Source of the DNA: Halicephalobus mephisto
Taxonomy: Eukaryota; Nematoda; Chromadorea; Rhabditida; Panagrolaimidae
Assembly (NCBI GenBank): GCA_009193035.1
Contig: SWDT01000009.1
Span: 434,001 to 498,000, forward strand
DNA length: 64,000 nt
Reading direction: 5' to 3'
A program made the position numbers and the translations under genes. The notes below the pieces were generated by a model that saw only the letters and a program-made list of their open reading frames with translations, did not search any database and was not told the origin of the DNA. Within the stretch, counting starts at the first letter, position 1; every line of letters begins with the position of its first letter. Positions 51,801 through 58,668 of the stretch are shown piece after piece.

Positions 51801-53619
51801 AAGCGGCACCGCGTGCGTCCACGGCGAGTGCGTCGCGAACACGAACGGAGTCCGGAAGTGCATCTGCGATCCGGGTTATTCCGGTGAGAACTGCGACATC
51901 CCGATCGAGTGGATATCCTTCGATCCAAATGGATTCATACAGTACGCTACAGACATAGGAATGCTAACTTCGAAAACGACGGACATGGAAATTCTGTTCA
52001 TGCCGGGACAAGGGTCCTCGAGCCACTACCATCTTAGTTCTGGAGAATCGGATTCAGGTGGACGGGTTTCTGTCAGTGTGGAGAACAGAGAACCCAGAGC
52101 TGAATTCCTGAACAACGGACAAGACTTCCAGTTGAGACCAGAAGGCAGGGGCTTCATCCCCCTCGCCCCCAACGTCAGCTACTGGATCCATTTCCAAAGA
52201 AATCCAGCAAAAACTACTTTATCCGTCGATGAACTATTTTTCTACTCGAAGAATCTCCAACCTACAAGTACTTCTGGATATAATATAAACATCGTGAATC
52301 TGTTCCTCGGAAACAGGAACGGAGACGGATTCCAGGGCTGTGTGGGGACCTTCAGGATGGACAAATTCGCCTATGCTCCTCTTGTGGATGAATCTGAAAT
52401 TTCTCTAGGAGGACAATTTTCGGGAAACAATTTAAGACGAAGAAGAGCCAATCTCGGGAGAGAACAGCCGCGGATCAACGCCACGAGGGCTTCTGGAGTC
52501 GTCAAGGGCTGCGACGAGAGGATGACCTGCGAGAGATTAGGTCCGGATCATTGTGGAGCTGGAACTATTTGTGTTGATTTCTGGAAAGGTCCTTTTTGCA
52601 CATGTCCTGAGGGAGTTAATCCTACTCTGAATCCAGACGGAACTTTGGCGTTGTGTAACGAACACGCGGCGGTGTCTTCTTTGGGAATTTCGAACTCGGC
52701 AGTTGTGCTGATTCTGGTGGCGATTGTTGCGGTGATTATGTTGACTAGTTTGATGATGGTGTTTATGCACAAACAACGAACTAGATTCGAACCTGTTAGA
52801 CCTGAAGAAATGAACAGAGACACCCTCAGGCAATACGGGGTCGAAGGAGGCGGAGAAGCGGACAACAACAGACACAGTTTGGCTAATCTTAGAAAACCAG
52901 TAATGCCGATCGATGGAACAGGTCTTGGAAATGGCAAAGTTTATCCTCAACAAAGACCACCCGTCGATGATGGACTCAACGCTGCCGTCAACGACCTAGA
53001 AACCGATCCCAACGTCGGACCTTACGACGAACTCCGGATGTACAACGTCGAAGGCGACAACCAATCGACTCTCAGTTTGGAGTCCCTCGATTCTGCTCAA
53101 AACGCTCCTGGCAATCTAGATAACCGAGATGTAAGTTCATTAGCATTCAAATCAACAAACAACTCCATAATTCTGGAAAAGTTCATAGAATCTTCCAGAA
53201 TCTCAGAAATCTAAAATTTGCAAAAGAATTTTATTTTTCATTTTTAAATAATTTCGAAATTTAGAATATTAAGAAAATTTTTAATCTTGAATAATTTCGA
53301 AATTTAGAATGTTAAAAAAAATTTAAATCTTGAATAATTTCGAAATATTAAAAAATTTTTAATTTTGAATAATTTGGGAATTTAGAATATTAAGAAAATT
53401 TTTAATTTTGAATAATTTCGGAATTTAGAATATTAAGAAAATTTTAAACTTTAAATAATTTCGAAAATTTAAATACTAAAGAAATATTAAATTTTGAGTA
53501 ATTTCGAAAATTCAAGTATTAAGAAAATTTTAATTTTTAATAATTTCGAAAATTCAAGTATTAAGAAAATTTTAATTTTTAATAATTATTTTCAGTGGAC
53601 GAACAGATTCTCCCGTTAG
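15794..53619 (+). CDS. hmr-1: Classical cadherin, HMR-1-type, long isoform (B)
   Basis: Thirteen coding exons: 15794-15865, 16539-17206, 17925-18787, 22743-22934, 23486-23926, 23972-26221, 27098-28079, 28449-28557, 46093-46322, 48708-49239, 50005-50706, 50962-53130, 53596-53619. All phases match, giving 3077 residues. Residues 1-~22 are a signal peptide ([15 protein letters not shown] core). About 17-18 cadherin repeats follow, marked by linkers such as [27 protein letters not shown] and DVNDNEPYF. Next come a non-chordate cadherin region, EGF (~2370), laminin-G (~2415-2600), EGF, a second laminin-G, a third Cys-rich module, a transmembrane helix (~2924-2948) and a ~128-residue tail. The tail carries a p120-type site ([10 protein letters not shown]) and a beta-catenin site ([18 protein letters not shown]). 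Classical cadherins join cells through catenins and actin. The assignment to hmr-1 rests on this domain order and on the two-promoter layout. Confidence 0.9.
15880..16435. repeat. Two minisatellites in cadherin intron 1
   Basis: 15885-16250 holds copies of a ~50 bp unit with CAAAGGAGGATGAACATTTAG and TTAACTTCAAAAATATCTTAA. 16255-16430 holds three ~66 bp copies with GTGGTAGGAAAAACTTAAAT and TTTTTTCTTCCATTAGG. Confidence 0.9.
17207..17924. other. Cadherin intron 2
   Basis: AT-rich tandem-like sequence (AATTTAGAATTTCAAAAAAAT units, 17220-17500). A mixed, non-repetitive island of about 150 bp at 17660-17850 precedes acceptor ATATTTCAG. Confidence 0.7.
18091..18567 (+). repeat. hmr-1: In-frame coding minisatellite in cadherin exon 3 (129 bp unit)
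   Basis: Complete 129 bp copies start at 18181, 18310 and 18439 (exact 129 bp spacing), and a partial copy lies upstream from about 18091. Each encodes 43 residues: [20 protein letters not shown], then [12 protein letters not shown], then [11 protein letters not shown]. The first two full copies are nearly identical; the third is diverged. The unit sits between two recognisable cadherin repeats and so lengthens an inter-repeat linker. The DNA contains GGTCCTGACACGAAAAT, a word dispersed in non-coding DNA of this window. Confidence 0.9.
20875..21250. repeat. About 88 bp tandem repeat, four copies
   Basis: The unit is AAAATCCCGCCATTTTGGCT, then AAATGTTCCAGTTACACAAAAATCACTTTTTAGG. It is in cadherin intron 3. 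Confidence 0.9.
21784..22105. repeat. TTCGCTTACTT minisatellite
   Basis: About a dozen copies of CGCTTACTT or CGCTTATCT spaced 20-27 bp, alternating with GCGATTT, TTGGTGAATT and ATATGAA spacers. Some copies form the palindrome GCGAATTCGC. Confidence 0.9.
22490..22740. repeat. ATATTCATATATCAAAAGTTT repeat
   Basis: Six or so ~35-45 bp copies with ATATTCATATATCAAAAG and AAATTTGCATACAGAATAGAG. The array ends at the acceptor of exon 4, and the last copy supplies the GTTTCAG. Confidence 0.85.
22935..23485. other. Cadherin intron 4
   Basis: 551 bp, donor AAC|GTGAGT, acceptor CTATTTCAG. Degenerate short repeats of GAAATTTCATGAAATTTTC type; no gene. Confidence 0.65.
26222..27097. other. Cadherin intron 6 with an 83 bp repeat and a hairpin
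   Basis: 26330-26620 holds three copies of an ~83 bp unit (CAGCTGCTCCAATGTTGCGAG, then AAAGTTGATATAAGAATT). 26640-27000 is non-repetitive. A compact hairpin lies at 26948-26987: CCTTTTGGAAAATGTGA pairs with TCACACTTTGCCAAAGG around a six-base loop, with one mismatch and one bulge. Confidence 0.65.
28080..28448. repeat. Cadherin intron 7: ~39 bp repeat
   Basis: About seven copies of GAATTTTTATATAAAATTAC, then TTTATTTTTAAAATTAAT. They fill nearly the whole intron between donor AG|GTAAGT and acceptor TTTTGCAG. Confidence 0.85.
28640..29400. repeat. T-rich repeat tract at the left end of intron 8
   Basis: 28640-28900 is TTTTTTATTTTTTAAAATTTTTCA-like and 29180-29370 is TTGAATTTTTTTGAATTT-like. 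28920-29110 between them is non-repetitive. Confidence 0.7.
29440..29815. repeat. About 30 bp tandem repeat CCTACAAGATTCTAAAACCT
   Basis: Roughly eleven degenerate copies of CTCCTACAAGATTCTAAAAC, then CTTTTCAGAAT. Confidence 0.85.
30350..30765. repeat. About 110 bp tandem repeat, four copies
   Basis: The unit includes TGGAGTCTTATGGAAGATTT, TAGAAAAATTCTGAAAATC and AATATAAAAATCAGAAATTTT. Confidence 0.85.
31255..31800. repeat. Mixed array with TTGGTCCTGAAACGAATTTT
   Basis: Copies of TTAAAAATAATATTTTTATT, TTTTAGAAAAATTTAAAAA and TTGGTCCTGAAACGAATTTT, then CTTACCGCGAATTTGAAAG. It includes the dispersed GGTCCTGA-ACG word at four places. Confidence 0.85.
31900..32395. repeat. TTTTTAGAATTTTCTAAATT repeat
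   Basis: A continuous degenerate array of 20-40 bp units built from AATTTACAGAATTTTCTAAA and TTTTTCGAATTTTGAAATT. Confidence 0.8.
32700..33120. repeat. About 100 bp tandem repeat, four copies
   Basis: The unit includes TTTCAGAAATCTTCCAAAAT, TCAGAATTTCAGAAATCTTT and a TTTTTTTATTTTTTTTGAATC tract. Confidence 0.85.
33420..33835. repeat. TTTTCGATAATTTTCTTTATT simple array
   Basis: Short units of GATAATTTTCTTTATTTTTC and CAAAAATTTT, degenerating to the right. Confidence 0.8.
34225..34620. repeat. G-rich minisatellite GGGGATCAACTGCC
   Basis: About 15 copies of a 20-30 bp unit, GGGGATCAACTGCC, with GGGGGAAACTGCCGCTGG, ATAGGGGATCACCT and similar variants. It is much richer in G than anything else in the intron and strongly strand-asymmetric. 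Confidence 0.9.
35190..35900. repeat. AT-rich repeats around GTTTCGAAAAAATTTAATTTT
   Basis: 35200-35460 is a ~70 bp unit with TTTTTTAGGATTTTTG and TTTCGCTTTGAAAAA. 35600-35900 is a TTAAAAAATTCACTTTTTTA tract. Confidence 0.7.
36150..36880. repeat. About 110 bp tandem repeat, seven copies
   Basis: The unit includes AAATAACCATTATTTTTCTG, AATTTTGTAATTTAAAAAAA and AAAATTAATTTTCGATTATT. Confidence 0.9.
37540..38620. repeat. AT tract then ~40 bp array with CCCATGTCTTCAGAA
   Basis: 37540-37970 is T/A-rich. 38110-38600 holds about ten units of TTCCTAAATCCCATGTCTTC, then AGAATCTTAAATTTTATGATT. Confidence 0.8.
38890..39180. repeat. About 58 bp tandem repeat, about five copies
   Basis: The unit is TTTTATTAATTTTCGAAATT, then TTATAAAATTATAAAAATTTTTT. 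Confidence 0.85.
39537..40108. mobile_element. Non-autonomous inverted-repeat element (MITE-like), copy 1, with internal minisatellite
   Basis: The left end ACAAAAAGAAGCGTAACTTT, then CGGACCAGTAA, matches the inverted right end TTATTGGACCAAAAGTTACG, then CTTTTTTGTATG. The interior is almost wholly a ~60 bp tandem array of about eight copies (GTGACGATTATGTTACATTT, then CTTCATAAATACCTAATATT). No transposase frame. A second element with the same ends occurs at 55804-55970. Confidence 0.75.
40190..40740. repeat. About 130 bp tandem repeat, four copies
   Basis: Each unit includes ACTCCAATGTGGTCCTACCA, CGATTATTACAGTATCCTGC, CCTTCTACAGAAACCTATCA and TTCGTTAAGCTCAG. It is regular and better conserved than nearby arrays. 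Confidence 0.9.
41270..41720. repeat. Array with AAAATTCGCGTCAGGACCGTT
   Basis: Four to five ~70-120 bp copies. The key word CGCGTCAGGACC is the reverse complement of GGTCCTGACGCG, the same dispersed word seen in exon 3 and other arrays. Confidence 0.85.
42290..42720. repeat. AT-rich TTTTTAAAGTTTTTAGAATTT tract
   Basis: Degenerate copies of AAGTTTTTAGAATTTTATGA and AATAATTTCGGAATTTTCAA. Confidence 0.7.
42750..42810 (+). CDS. Candidate signal-peptide exon of the short cadherin isoform (speculative)
   Basis: A 20-codon start ([20 protein letters not shown]) lies in a non-repetitive island and stops in phase 1 at C|GTAAAA. Joined to 46398 it would read on as [13 protein letters not shown] in frame. 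The hydrophobic core is signal-peptide-like and the phase is right, but the donor is modest and nothing else proves use. Other islands in the intron could hold the true exon. Confidence 0.25.
42915..43260. repeat. About 90 bp tandem repeat with TGTTCTTTGGCAAGAGGAACA
   Basis: Four copies. The key segment TGTTCTTTGGCAAGAGGAAC is an imperfect hairpin (GTTC/GAAC arms). It is followed by ACAAGGCCAAAAATGAATAT and AATATTTCGTAATTTCTAAA. Confidence 0.9.
43500..44505. repeat. CTGCCAGACCAGGTATAT minisatellite with a divergence gradient
   Basis: About 16 copies of a 45-60 bp unit (TTTCTGCCAGACCAGGTATA, then TCGTTTTGGAGTCCTTT). Copies at the right end (44440-44500) are GC-rich and crisp. Many copies in the middle and left have decayed toward TTTTTT-rich forms. 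Confidence 0.85.
44755..45310. repeat. AT-rich arrays before exon 9
   Basis: 44755-44870 holds four copies of AATTTAAAAATTAATGTTTT, then TCGAAATTTGG. 45060-45310 holds ~35 bp units with AAATTTTACAGAATTTTAAA. A non-repetitive stretch at 45420-45600 follows. Confidence 0.8.
46093..46322 (+). CDS. hmr-1: Cadherin exon 9, long-isoform specific
   Basis: It encodes the end of one cadherin repeat ([11 protein letters not shown] linker) and the first strands of the next ([20 protein letters not shown], then PDLGDSV). It ends AA|GTAAGT in phase 2, and joining to exon 11 at 48708 makes AAC, so the text reads [13 protein letters not shown] and completes a normal repeat. The acceptor is TTTTGAAG rather than TTTTCAG. 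Confidence 0.8.
46398..46590 (+). CDS. hmr-1: Cadherin short-isoform (A) exon
   Basis: It follows a strong pyrimidine tract and acceptor TTTTTCGTGTCAG. In phase 1 it reads [18 protein letters not shown], then [20 protein letters not shown], then SDSLTSNVT, ending AC|GTAAGT in phase 2. Like exon 9 it supplies the opening half of a cadherin repeat and joins exon 11 in frame. Including both exon 9 and this one would create a duplicated half-repeat, so the two are best read as mutually exclusive starts from two promoters. Its own upstream start/signal exon is not identified with confidence. The short product would be about 1.2 kb of codons long (four downstream exons plus this one). Confidence 0.75.
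46591..48707. other. Intron before cadherin exon 11
   Basis: 46690-47065 holds five ~75 bp copies (CCACATTGTCTCAAAAAGAA, then TTTACTGTACTTTTGATAAT). 47390-47640 holds about eight 32 bp copies of TTTTTTATAAAAATTAATTTT. 47690-48000 and 48400-48650 are non-repetitive. No gene. Confidence 0.75.
49240..50004. other. Intron between cadherin exons 11 and 12
   Basis: 765 bp. 49480-49700 holds two to three ~118 bp copies with AATCATGTTCTTCAGGGATT, then TTCGTGACGGGAGTTCCTTC. It ends GATTTTCAG. Confidence 0.75.
50962..53130 (+). CDS. hmr-1: Cadherin exon 13: EGF/LamG region, membrane helix and tail
   Basis: The largest 3' exon. In order it holds an EGF-like module (C-x-C pattern around [11 protein letters not shown]), a laminin-G domain, a second EGF ([20 protein letters not shown]), and a second laminin-G. 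A basic RRRR segment and a third Cys-rich module ([20 protein letters not shown]) follow. The transmembrane helix is at about 52693-52767 ([20 protein letters not shown]). The cytoplasmic tail carries the p120-type and beta-catenin-type motifs. This is the standard ending of non-chordate classical cadherins. Confidence 0.92.
53131..53595. repeat. Last cadherin intron: ~58 bp tandem repeat
   Basis: About seven copies of TAATTTCGAAATTTAGAATA, then TTAAGAAAATTTTTAAT, between donor GAT|GTAAGT and acceptor TTATTTTCAG. Confidence 0.85.
53596..53619 (+). CDS. hmr-1: Cadherin last coding exon (WTNRFSR, stop)
   Basis: Seven codons then TAG. The peptide WTNRFSR after NLDNRD resembles the conserved W-x-x-RF end of classical cadherin tails, which supports splicing over the read-through alternative (exon 13 open to 53214). 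Confidence 0.75.
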   Translation, partial: WTNRFSR

Positions 53620-54089
53620 TCTCGTTGTTTTCGACTGCCTCTTATCTTGCCATGATCGACTTTGTGCTTTTGTACATTTGAACCTTTGGCTCAATCTGCA
53701 TTTAGTAATATCTCCTGGAAACTGCCCAAATGAAGAAAGCTTTATCAACGGCTTTCAGAATCGAGATCCTCATCCCAGGGACGCTGTTTATGCTTTCTCG
53801 AGTGCATAGCATTTAAAATTGCGTGTTATTCAAATTTTTCTCATTTTTTTTCACTTTTTTGTCACAGCAAATGTTTTCATTTTGATTGGAAAATAATAAA
53901 AAAGTTGAAATATTTAATATTTCGAGATTTTTAGATTTTTTGAAATGTGAATTTTATTTTTAGGATATTTGAAGATTTTGGAAAATTTAGTTTTGAAAAC
54001 ATTGGTGATGGATTCTGTCGTGGAATGAGGTCAACTCTCATCAGGATAGTTTGTAATGATTTTGATAGTATTGGTCGTTCTTAGAACGA

Positions 54090-54320
54090 ATACTTTCGCG
54101 TCAAGATCGACTTTTAAATAATTTTTCCGCCAAAATCAACTTTTTAAATAAGTAATTTTCCAGTCAAGATCAACTTTTAAAAAAGTAATTTTCGCATCAA
54201 GATCAACTTTTTAAATAAGTAATTTTTCCGCCAAAATCAACTTTTTAAATAAGTAATTTTTCCGCCAAAATTAACTTTTTAAATAAGTAATTTTCCCGCC
54301 AAGATCAACTTTTAAAAAAT
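54090..54320. repeat. About 33 bp tandem repeat, about seven copies
   Basis: The unit is AAGTAATTTTTCCGCCAAAA, then TCAACTTTTTAAAT. Confidence 0.9.
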
Positions 54321-55803
54321 TAAAATCAATTCCAAAAAGAAAATTCATAATTTTGAAGAATTTTTTTCAGAACATTCCAGATTTTTTGAAGTACTTTTAG
54401 GATTCCGCAAAATTCCCAAAGTGAAATCAAATAAAACCAATAAAAAATAATTTATTTCAATCAAATTTTGGAAATTTTCTTGATTTTTAAAATCGAAAAT
54501 GAAAATTTAATGCGAAAAATCCGGTTGGATCAAAAATCTGTTTTTTCTTTATGGACAAGTTGATCCGTGAAATTTTATTAACTTTAAGTGATGATCCATC
54601 ATGTAAGTCAATATCCAAACGAAACTGGATTCAGAAGATTTGAAAAAACTTCGGAAATCAGAAATTTCAAATTATTCTTGTCATTTGAATTTCAAAAATC
54701 AAAGTATTGTGAAAATTGAAAATGAGTTTTTTTACGAAATTGTCTCAAAATGGAGTAAATTTCTAGAAAATTTCGAAATTTAAAGTCGAAGGTATCGATA
54801 GTTACAGTCTGCTGGACTTTAGAGGGTTTTACATTTGGCTTTCAGTCCATTTCTGTTCCAAAAAAAAATAAAAATTAATTTGTCTGGCAGATATAAATGA
54901 ATCTGTAAAAATATAATTTCCAAGGATGTTTTGGAAGGAATAATCCAACGTAATAGAACACTGGTAATTCGTTAAACTGCCCAATCGTCGCGAAAAGATT
55001 TTAGATTCCTACTGTGTCCAGAATCTCAGATATCTTTCTTCCAATTCGTCTTTAGGGACATAATGGAGAATGGATTCTCGACGGACGACTAAACAAGATT
55101 CAGTAGCAGTTGACTGCAAGTGTAAGGGATTCTGGCCTCTTCCCTTAATTGACAATTGTTAACTGGTCACTTTATTCCAGTAGTCAACAATACAAATTAA
55201 CAACAACTCTTCGCGACTTCGTCCGGTTCTGTCTCGTCGCTTCTCTTTTCCTCTGATTCCTCCTATGGTTTGGCGCGCAAATTGAGTTTCTGCATCTCCA
55301 GGGTTTTCGTGTTAGGAGTCTTCTCGCTTTCTGCGACTACAAGACTTGCTATCCTGACCCATTGCATTCTGGATGAGTCAGCTGGTTCAACGGTTTTCTC
55401 TCTGGACGATCATGTGGGAGTTCCGAATTAAATAATTTCCTCTCTTATACTATAAAGATGTCAGATTTACATCGAACCTGGAATATAACTTTAGCATGAA
55501 TTCTCATCTACAACTTTCTTTTGCAGAGTAATATTTCTATTTTTTAATTAATTGAAAAAACAATTTTTGTATTATCTAATAAACAGTGAATACTGAATAG
55601 ATATTAAAATAGAACCAGAAGCGCACCACAACTACGAAACTCTCTGATAAAAACCCGGCTCAGTCCCGCCATTTTTGTAACAGAAATTTTCACCGTTGTT
55701 TGGCAATTTATTTTTGGATAAATTGCTTGTCGATAAACTTCAATCTAATCCCGTTGCTTGAAAGAATAGTCATCACGTCAGATATAAAAGTTAGCTTAAA
55801 ATT

Positions 55804-55970
55804 ACACATAAAAAGCGTAACTTTTGTTTCAGTAACAAATGTAAGCAATTAGTATTACGTTTCTATTTATTTCACAATTGTCAAATATTCATGAAAATCT
55901 TAATAGTTGTATTACAGTTTTACCACAGGTGACAGACTTTACTGAGCCAAAAGTTACGTTTTTTTGTATA
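55804..55970. mobile_element. Non-autonomous inverted-repeat element (MITE-like), copy 2
   Basis: The left end TACACATAAAAAGCGTAACT, then TTTGTTTCAGTAAC, pairs with the right end CTGAGCCAAAAGTTACGTTT, then TTTTGTATA. The ends match those of the element at 39537-40108. The interior is short and single-copy, with TATTACGTTTC and ATATTCATGA echoes of the other element's internal unit. The size of about 167 bp fits a MITE. Confidence 0.75.
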
Positions 55971-56179
55971 GCAGTGTTTTATGTTTAATGTTTTTTACCA
56001 CCTTCCACAGGAGCTAATATCATTTTCCAAAAGCTCTGTTAAAGAATAATGTTATTAGATTTTCCATGTTGTGTGTTATGTATCACGTCAATTTTCGTTA
56101 CTTTAGGAGACTTTATTTCATACTGTTGCACATATTTACCTAATCAAAGATAAATTCAATAAGACGTTTTTTAATATTT

Positions 56180-56220
56180 CAGTTACCCAATTTATTTTTA
56201 CTTTTGCTTTTTTACATAAC
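56180..56220 (+). promoter_or_regulatory. Conserved 5' leader with splice acceptor, receptor 1
   Basis: ATATTTCAG followed by TTACCCAATTTATTTTTACT, about 38 bp before the start codon. The same acceptor plus TTACCCAATT is found before receptors 3 and 5, and in variant form before receptors 2 and 4. Confidence 0.6.
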
Positions 56221-57249
56221 ATGGATGTAGAAAGCTTTCTGTCAACTTACCTACTGGGTAATATCACATTTGAATACAACGAAAAATCGGAGAAAATCCT
56301 CAATGTCATCATCGACGTTACTTCCGGAACGACATTATTAACTTCATTATTCATATTGTATTTAATTGCTTACAAATCTCCCTCAACAATGTCTGAATAT
56401 AAGAAATACTTATTCGTATATATCTTGTTACAGATCTTAGATGTGATAATTTTGTCCTTAGGGAAACCGAGAGTGTTCTATCAACTGTTCATCGCCTACA
56501 CTTCTGGGTTACTCCCAATTAAACGCACACTTTTGACAAAAATAACTTACACTGTCTGGGTGAATGGATTGATTTGGTTTTTCACTTGTATAACTTTGAT
56601 CCACATTGAGAGATATTTCACAATTCATCAAGGGATCAGACAAAGTAATTTCTTTTCGCCAAAAAAGTTTATTTATTTCTACTTGATCTTAAATATTTTA
56701 ACAACCTTGGGAATGGTTATTCCGACAATCTTTGGGGATATCTTCATCCAAGAGGAGATTACTTCGTATTTCCTCACAACCAAAATTGATGGAGGGAGAG
56801 AATTCCTTTTAAAACATCCTGAAGCAGTTTTGATGAACAACTCGTTCACTACGTGGTCTGTTATTTATTACTTTTCCTCGCTCATTGCTGCAATATGTAT
56901 CTTGATACCACTGTTTATATTTTTGTTTCTGAATGCCTTCACTGGGTTCAAAGTGATTCGTTCGAATAGTTATAGTGAACAGACAAAGAGTATGAATACT
57001 ACTTTGCTGAGAGTCTCAATTCTGCAAGTCGTGTTATTAGTCATATTCATAGCTCTGCCTGTCAGTTTTCTTTTTATGGCTTTCACAATGGAGCAGAAAA
57101 GCGTTGGAACAGGACATATGCAATCCATCATGAATTTTTACCCTTTGTGCGACAATATCATCATTTTGTTTTGCATCAAACCATACAGAGATTTTATTTT
57201 AGGTTTTCGGAAAAAGAATACTGTTAGAGGATTCAATTCGGAAACCTAA
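56221..57249 (+). CDS. 7TM chemoreceptor 1 of tandem cluster
   Basis: A single open exon of 342 residues. The extracellular N terminus has an N-glycosylation site (NIT at 14-16). Seven hydrophobic segments lie at about 33-51, 62-82, 105-128, 150-172, 214-240, 261-290 and 299-320. An IERY motif follows segment 3 (129-132), and the C terminus has PLCDNIIILFCIKPYR. The KSPSTMSEYKKYLF loop after segment 1 and the final xPYR resemble the nematode Str superfamily (srh/sri/str), but I cannot fix the family. Such receptors usually act in chemosensory neuron cilia. No intron is present, unusual for the group. It is most similar to receptors 3 and 5 in parts. Confidence 0.82.
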   Translation: MDVESFLSTYLLGNITFEYNEKSEKILNVIIDVTSGTTLLTSLFILYLIAYKSPSTMSEYKKYLFVYILLQILDVIILSLGKPRVFYQLFIAYTSGLLPIKRTLLTKITYTVWVNGLIWFFTCITLIHIERYFTIHQGIRQSNFFSPKKFIYFYLILNILTTLGMVIPTIFGDIFIQEEITSYFLTTKIDGGREFLLKHPEAVLMNNSFTTWSVIYYFSSLIAAICILIPLFIFLFLNAFTGFKVIRSNSYSEQTKSMNTTLLRVSILQVVLLVIFIALPVSFLFMAFTMEQKSVGTGHMQSIMNFYPLCDNIIILFCIKPYRDFILGFRKKNTVRGFNSET

Positions 57250-57639
57250 TTTGACAATAAACTGTGAACAAAAAAATGATAGATTGTAATATAATAAAAT
57301 TTGAAATAAATAACTTGTATGACGGAAACAAATCTATGAAAGTGCCCAATTAATGTATAAAGTCGAAGACATTGCCCAGTTCATTGATCCCTTAAAACCT
57401 TTGCCTTACCAGCTGTGACTCATTTTCCTATGATAAGGGGCAGTGAAAATAGAACTAAAAAGTGTTTAAAATTGGTTATACAGTAAGAACACACAATATT
57501 TTCTCTTATGAAACATGTGCCACTTAGAGAGAATTTCGTAACTTAATGTGATTTATCTTTGATCAAGTAGCAAATAAAATTAAGTATTTCTAAATCTCTT
57601 ACTTACACAATTTATTTCACTCTTGTCCTTTGACTCAGG
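57250..57639. other. Spacer between receptors 1 and 2
   Basis: 390 bp with AATAAA signals at about 57256 and 57305. The upstream leader of receptor 2 (ACTTACACAATTTATTTCAC) is near the right edge, and GACTCAG directly precedes the ATG. Confidence 0.6.
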
Positions 57640-58668
57640 ATGGATGCAGAAGATTTTCTTTCAAGTTATCCATCAGGTAACATCTCTTCCGAATACAACG
57701 AAGACACGGAGAGAATCCTTAACGCCATCATCGATACTACTTCCGGAATTGCATTATTCAGTTCTTGTTTCGTATTGTATTTAATTATTTGCAAATCTCC
57801 TTCAGCGATGTCGGAATATAAGAAATACTTATTCGTATATGTCATACTACAGATCTTGGGCACGATAACTCTATCCTTAGGAAAACCGAGAGTGCTGTAT
57901 AAATTCTTCACCGCCTACACCTCTGGATTATTCCCAATCCAAAGTAAGACTGTAACAGAAATAATTTACGTTTTTTGGATCAACGACCTGATCTGGTTCG
58001 GTACTTGTATAACGTTAATCCAAGTTGAGAGATATTTCACAATCCATCAGGGAATAGTAAAAAGTAAATTTCTGTCTCCAAAAAAGTTTATATATTTTTA
58101 TATAATTTTGAATATTTTGACAACTTTGGGTATGATCTTCTCGGTAGTATTCGGAGATGTGTTCATTCAAGGGGATATTACTGCGTATTTCCTCACAACG
58201 AAAATTGATGGAGGAAGAGAATTCTTCTTCAAATACCCTGGAGCTGTTTTGATGAACAACAAATACACTATATGGATTGATGTCTATTATTTTCCTGTAG
58301 TTCTTAATTCAATATGCACCATAATTCCACTATTCACGTTTTTGTTTCTGAATGGCTTTACTGGATTCAAAGCTATTCATTCTAAGAACTTCAGTGAGCA
58401 AACGAAGAATATGCACATTACTCTACTTAAGGTTTCCATCATTCAGGCGCTATTGTTAATACTATTTGCAACCATACCTGCCAGCTGGCTTCTTATAGCT
58501 TTGATAACGAAACATAACATCACCAGCACGGGATATATGCAATGCTTTTTCAACATCTACCCACTTTGTGACAATATTATTATTATATTTGTTATTAAAC
58601 CATACAGAAACTTTATTTTCAATTTTTGGAAAAAGAACATCGTCAGGAGTTTTAATTCCGAGACGTAG
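57640..58668 (+). CDS. 7TM chemoreceptor 2 of tandem cluster
   Basis: A single exon, 342 residues, MDAEDFLSSYPSGNISSEYN start with an NIS glycosylation site. It has the same seven-segment plan, with QVERYFTIHQG after segment 3 and CDNIIIIFVIKPYR at the C terminus. Its extracellular loop 2 (YFLTTKIDGGREFFFKYPGA) is nearly the same as in receptor 5. The start codon follows TTGACTCAGG, so its acceptor may have shifted to lie right at the start. Family is uncertain, as for receptor 1. Confidence 0.82.
   Translation: MDAEDFLSSYPSGNISSEYNEDTERILNAIIDTTSGIALFSSCFVLYLIICKSPSAMSEYKKYLFVYVILQILGTITLSLGKPRVLYKFFTAYTSGLFPIQSKTVTEIIYVFWINDLIWFGTCITLIQVERYFTIHQGIVKSKFLSPKKFIYFYIILNILTTLGMIFSVVFGDVFIQGDITAYFLTTKIDGGREFFFKYPGAVLMNNKYTIWIDVYYFPVVLNSICTIIPLFTFLFLNGFTGFKAIHSKNFSEQTKNMHITLLKVSIIQALLLILFATIPASWLLIALITKHNITSTGYMQCFFNIYPLCDNIIIIFVIKPYRNFIFNFWKKNIVRSFNSET

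Larger units (their letters stand above)
53620..56220. other. Spacer between cadherin and chemoreceptor cluster
   Basis: 53620-53900 is the likely 3' UTR, with AATAATAAAAAAG near 53892. 54090-54320 is a ~33 bp array. 54400-55000 is AT-rich and unremarkable. 55000-55440 is a GC-balanced, non-repetitive block with no long open frame, possibly a degraded transposable element. An inverted-repeat element sits at 55804-55970. Confidence 0.6.

Noticed and set aside
53131..53214. Read-through of cadherin exon 13 to the stop at 53214
   Set aside because: A good donor GAT|GTAAGT and a downstream exon encoding WTNRFSR match the expected cadherin tail end better. Retention would be a minor isoform at most.
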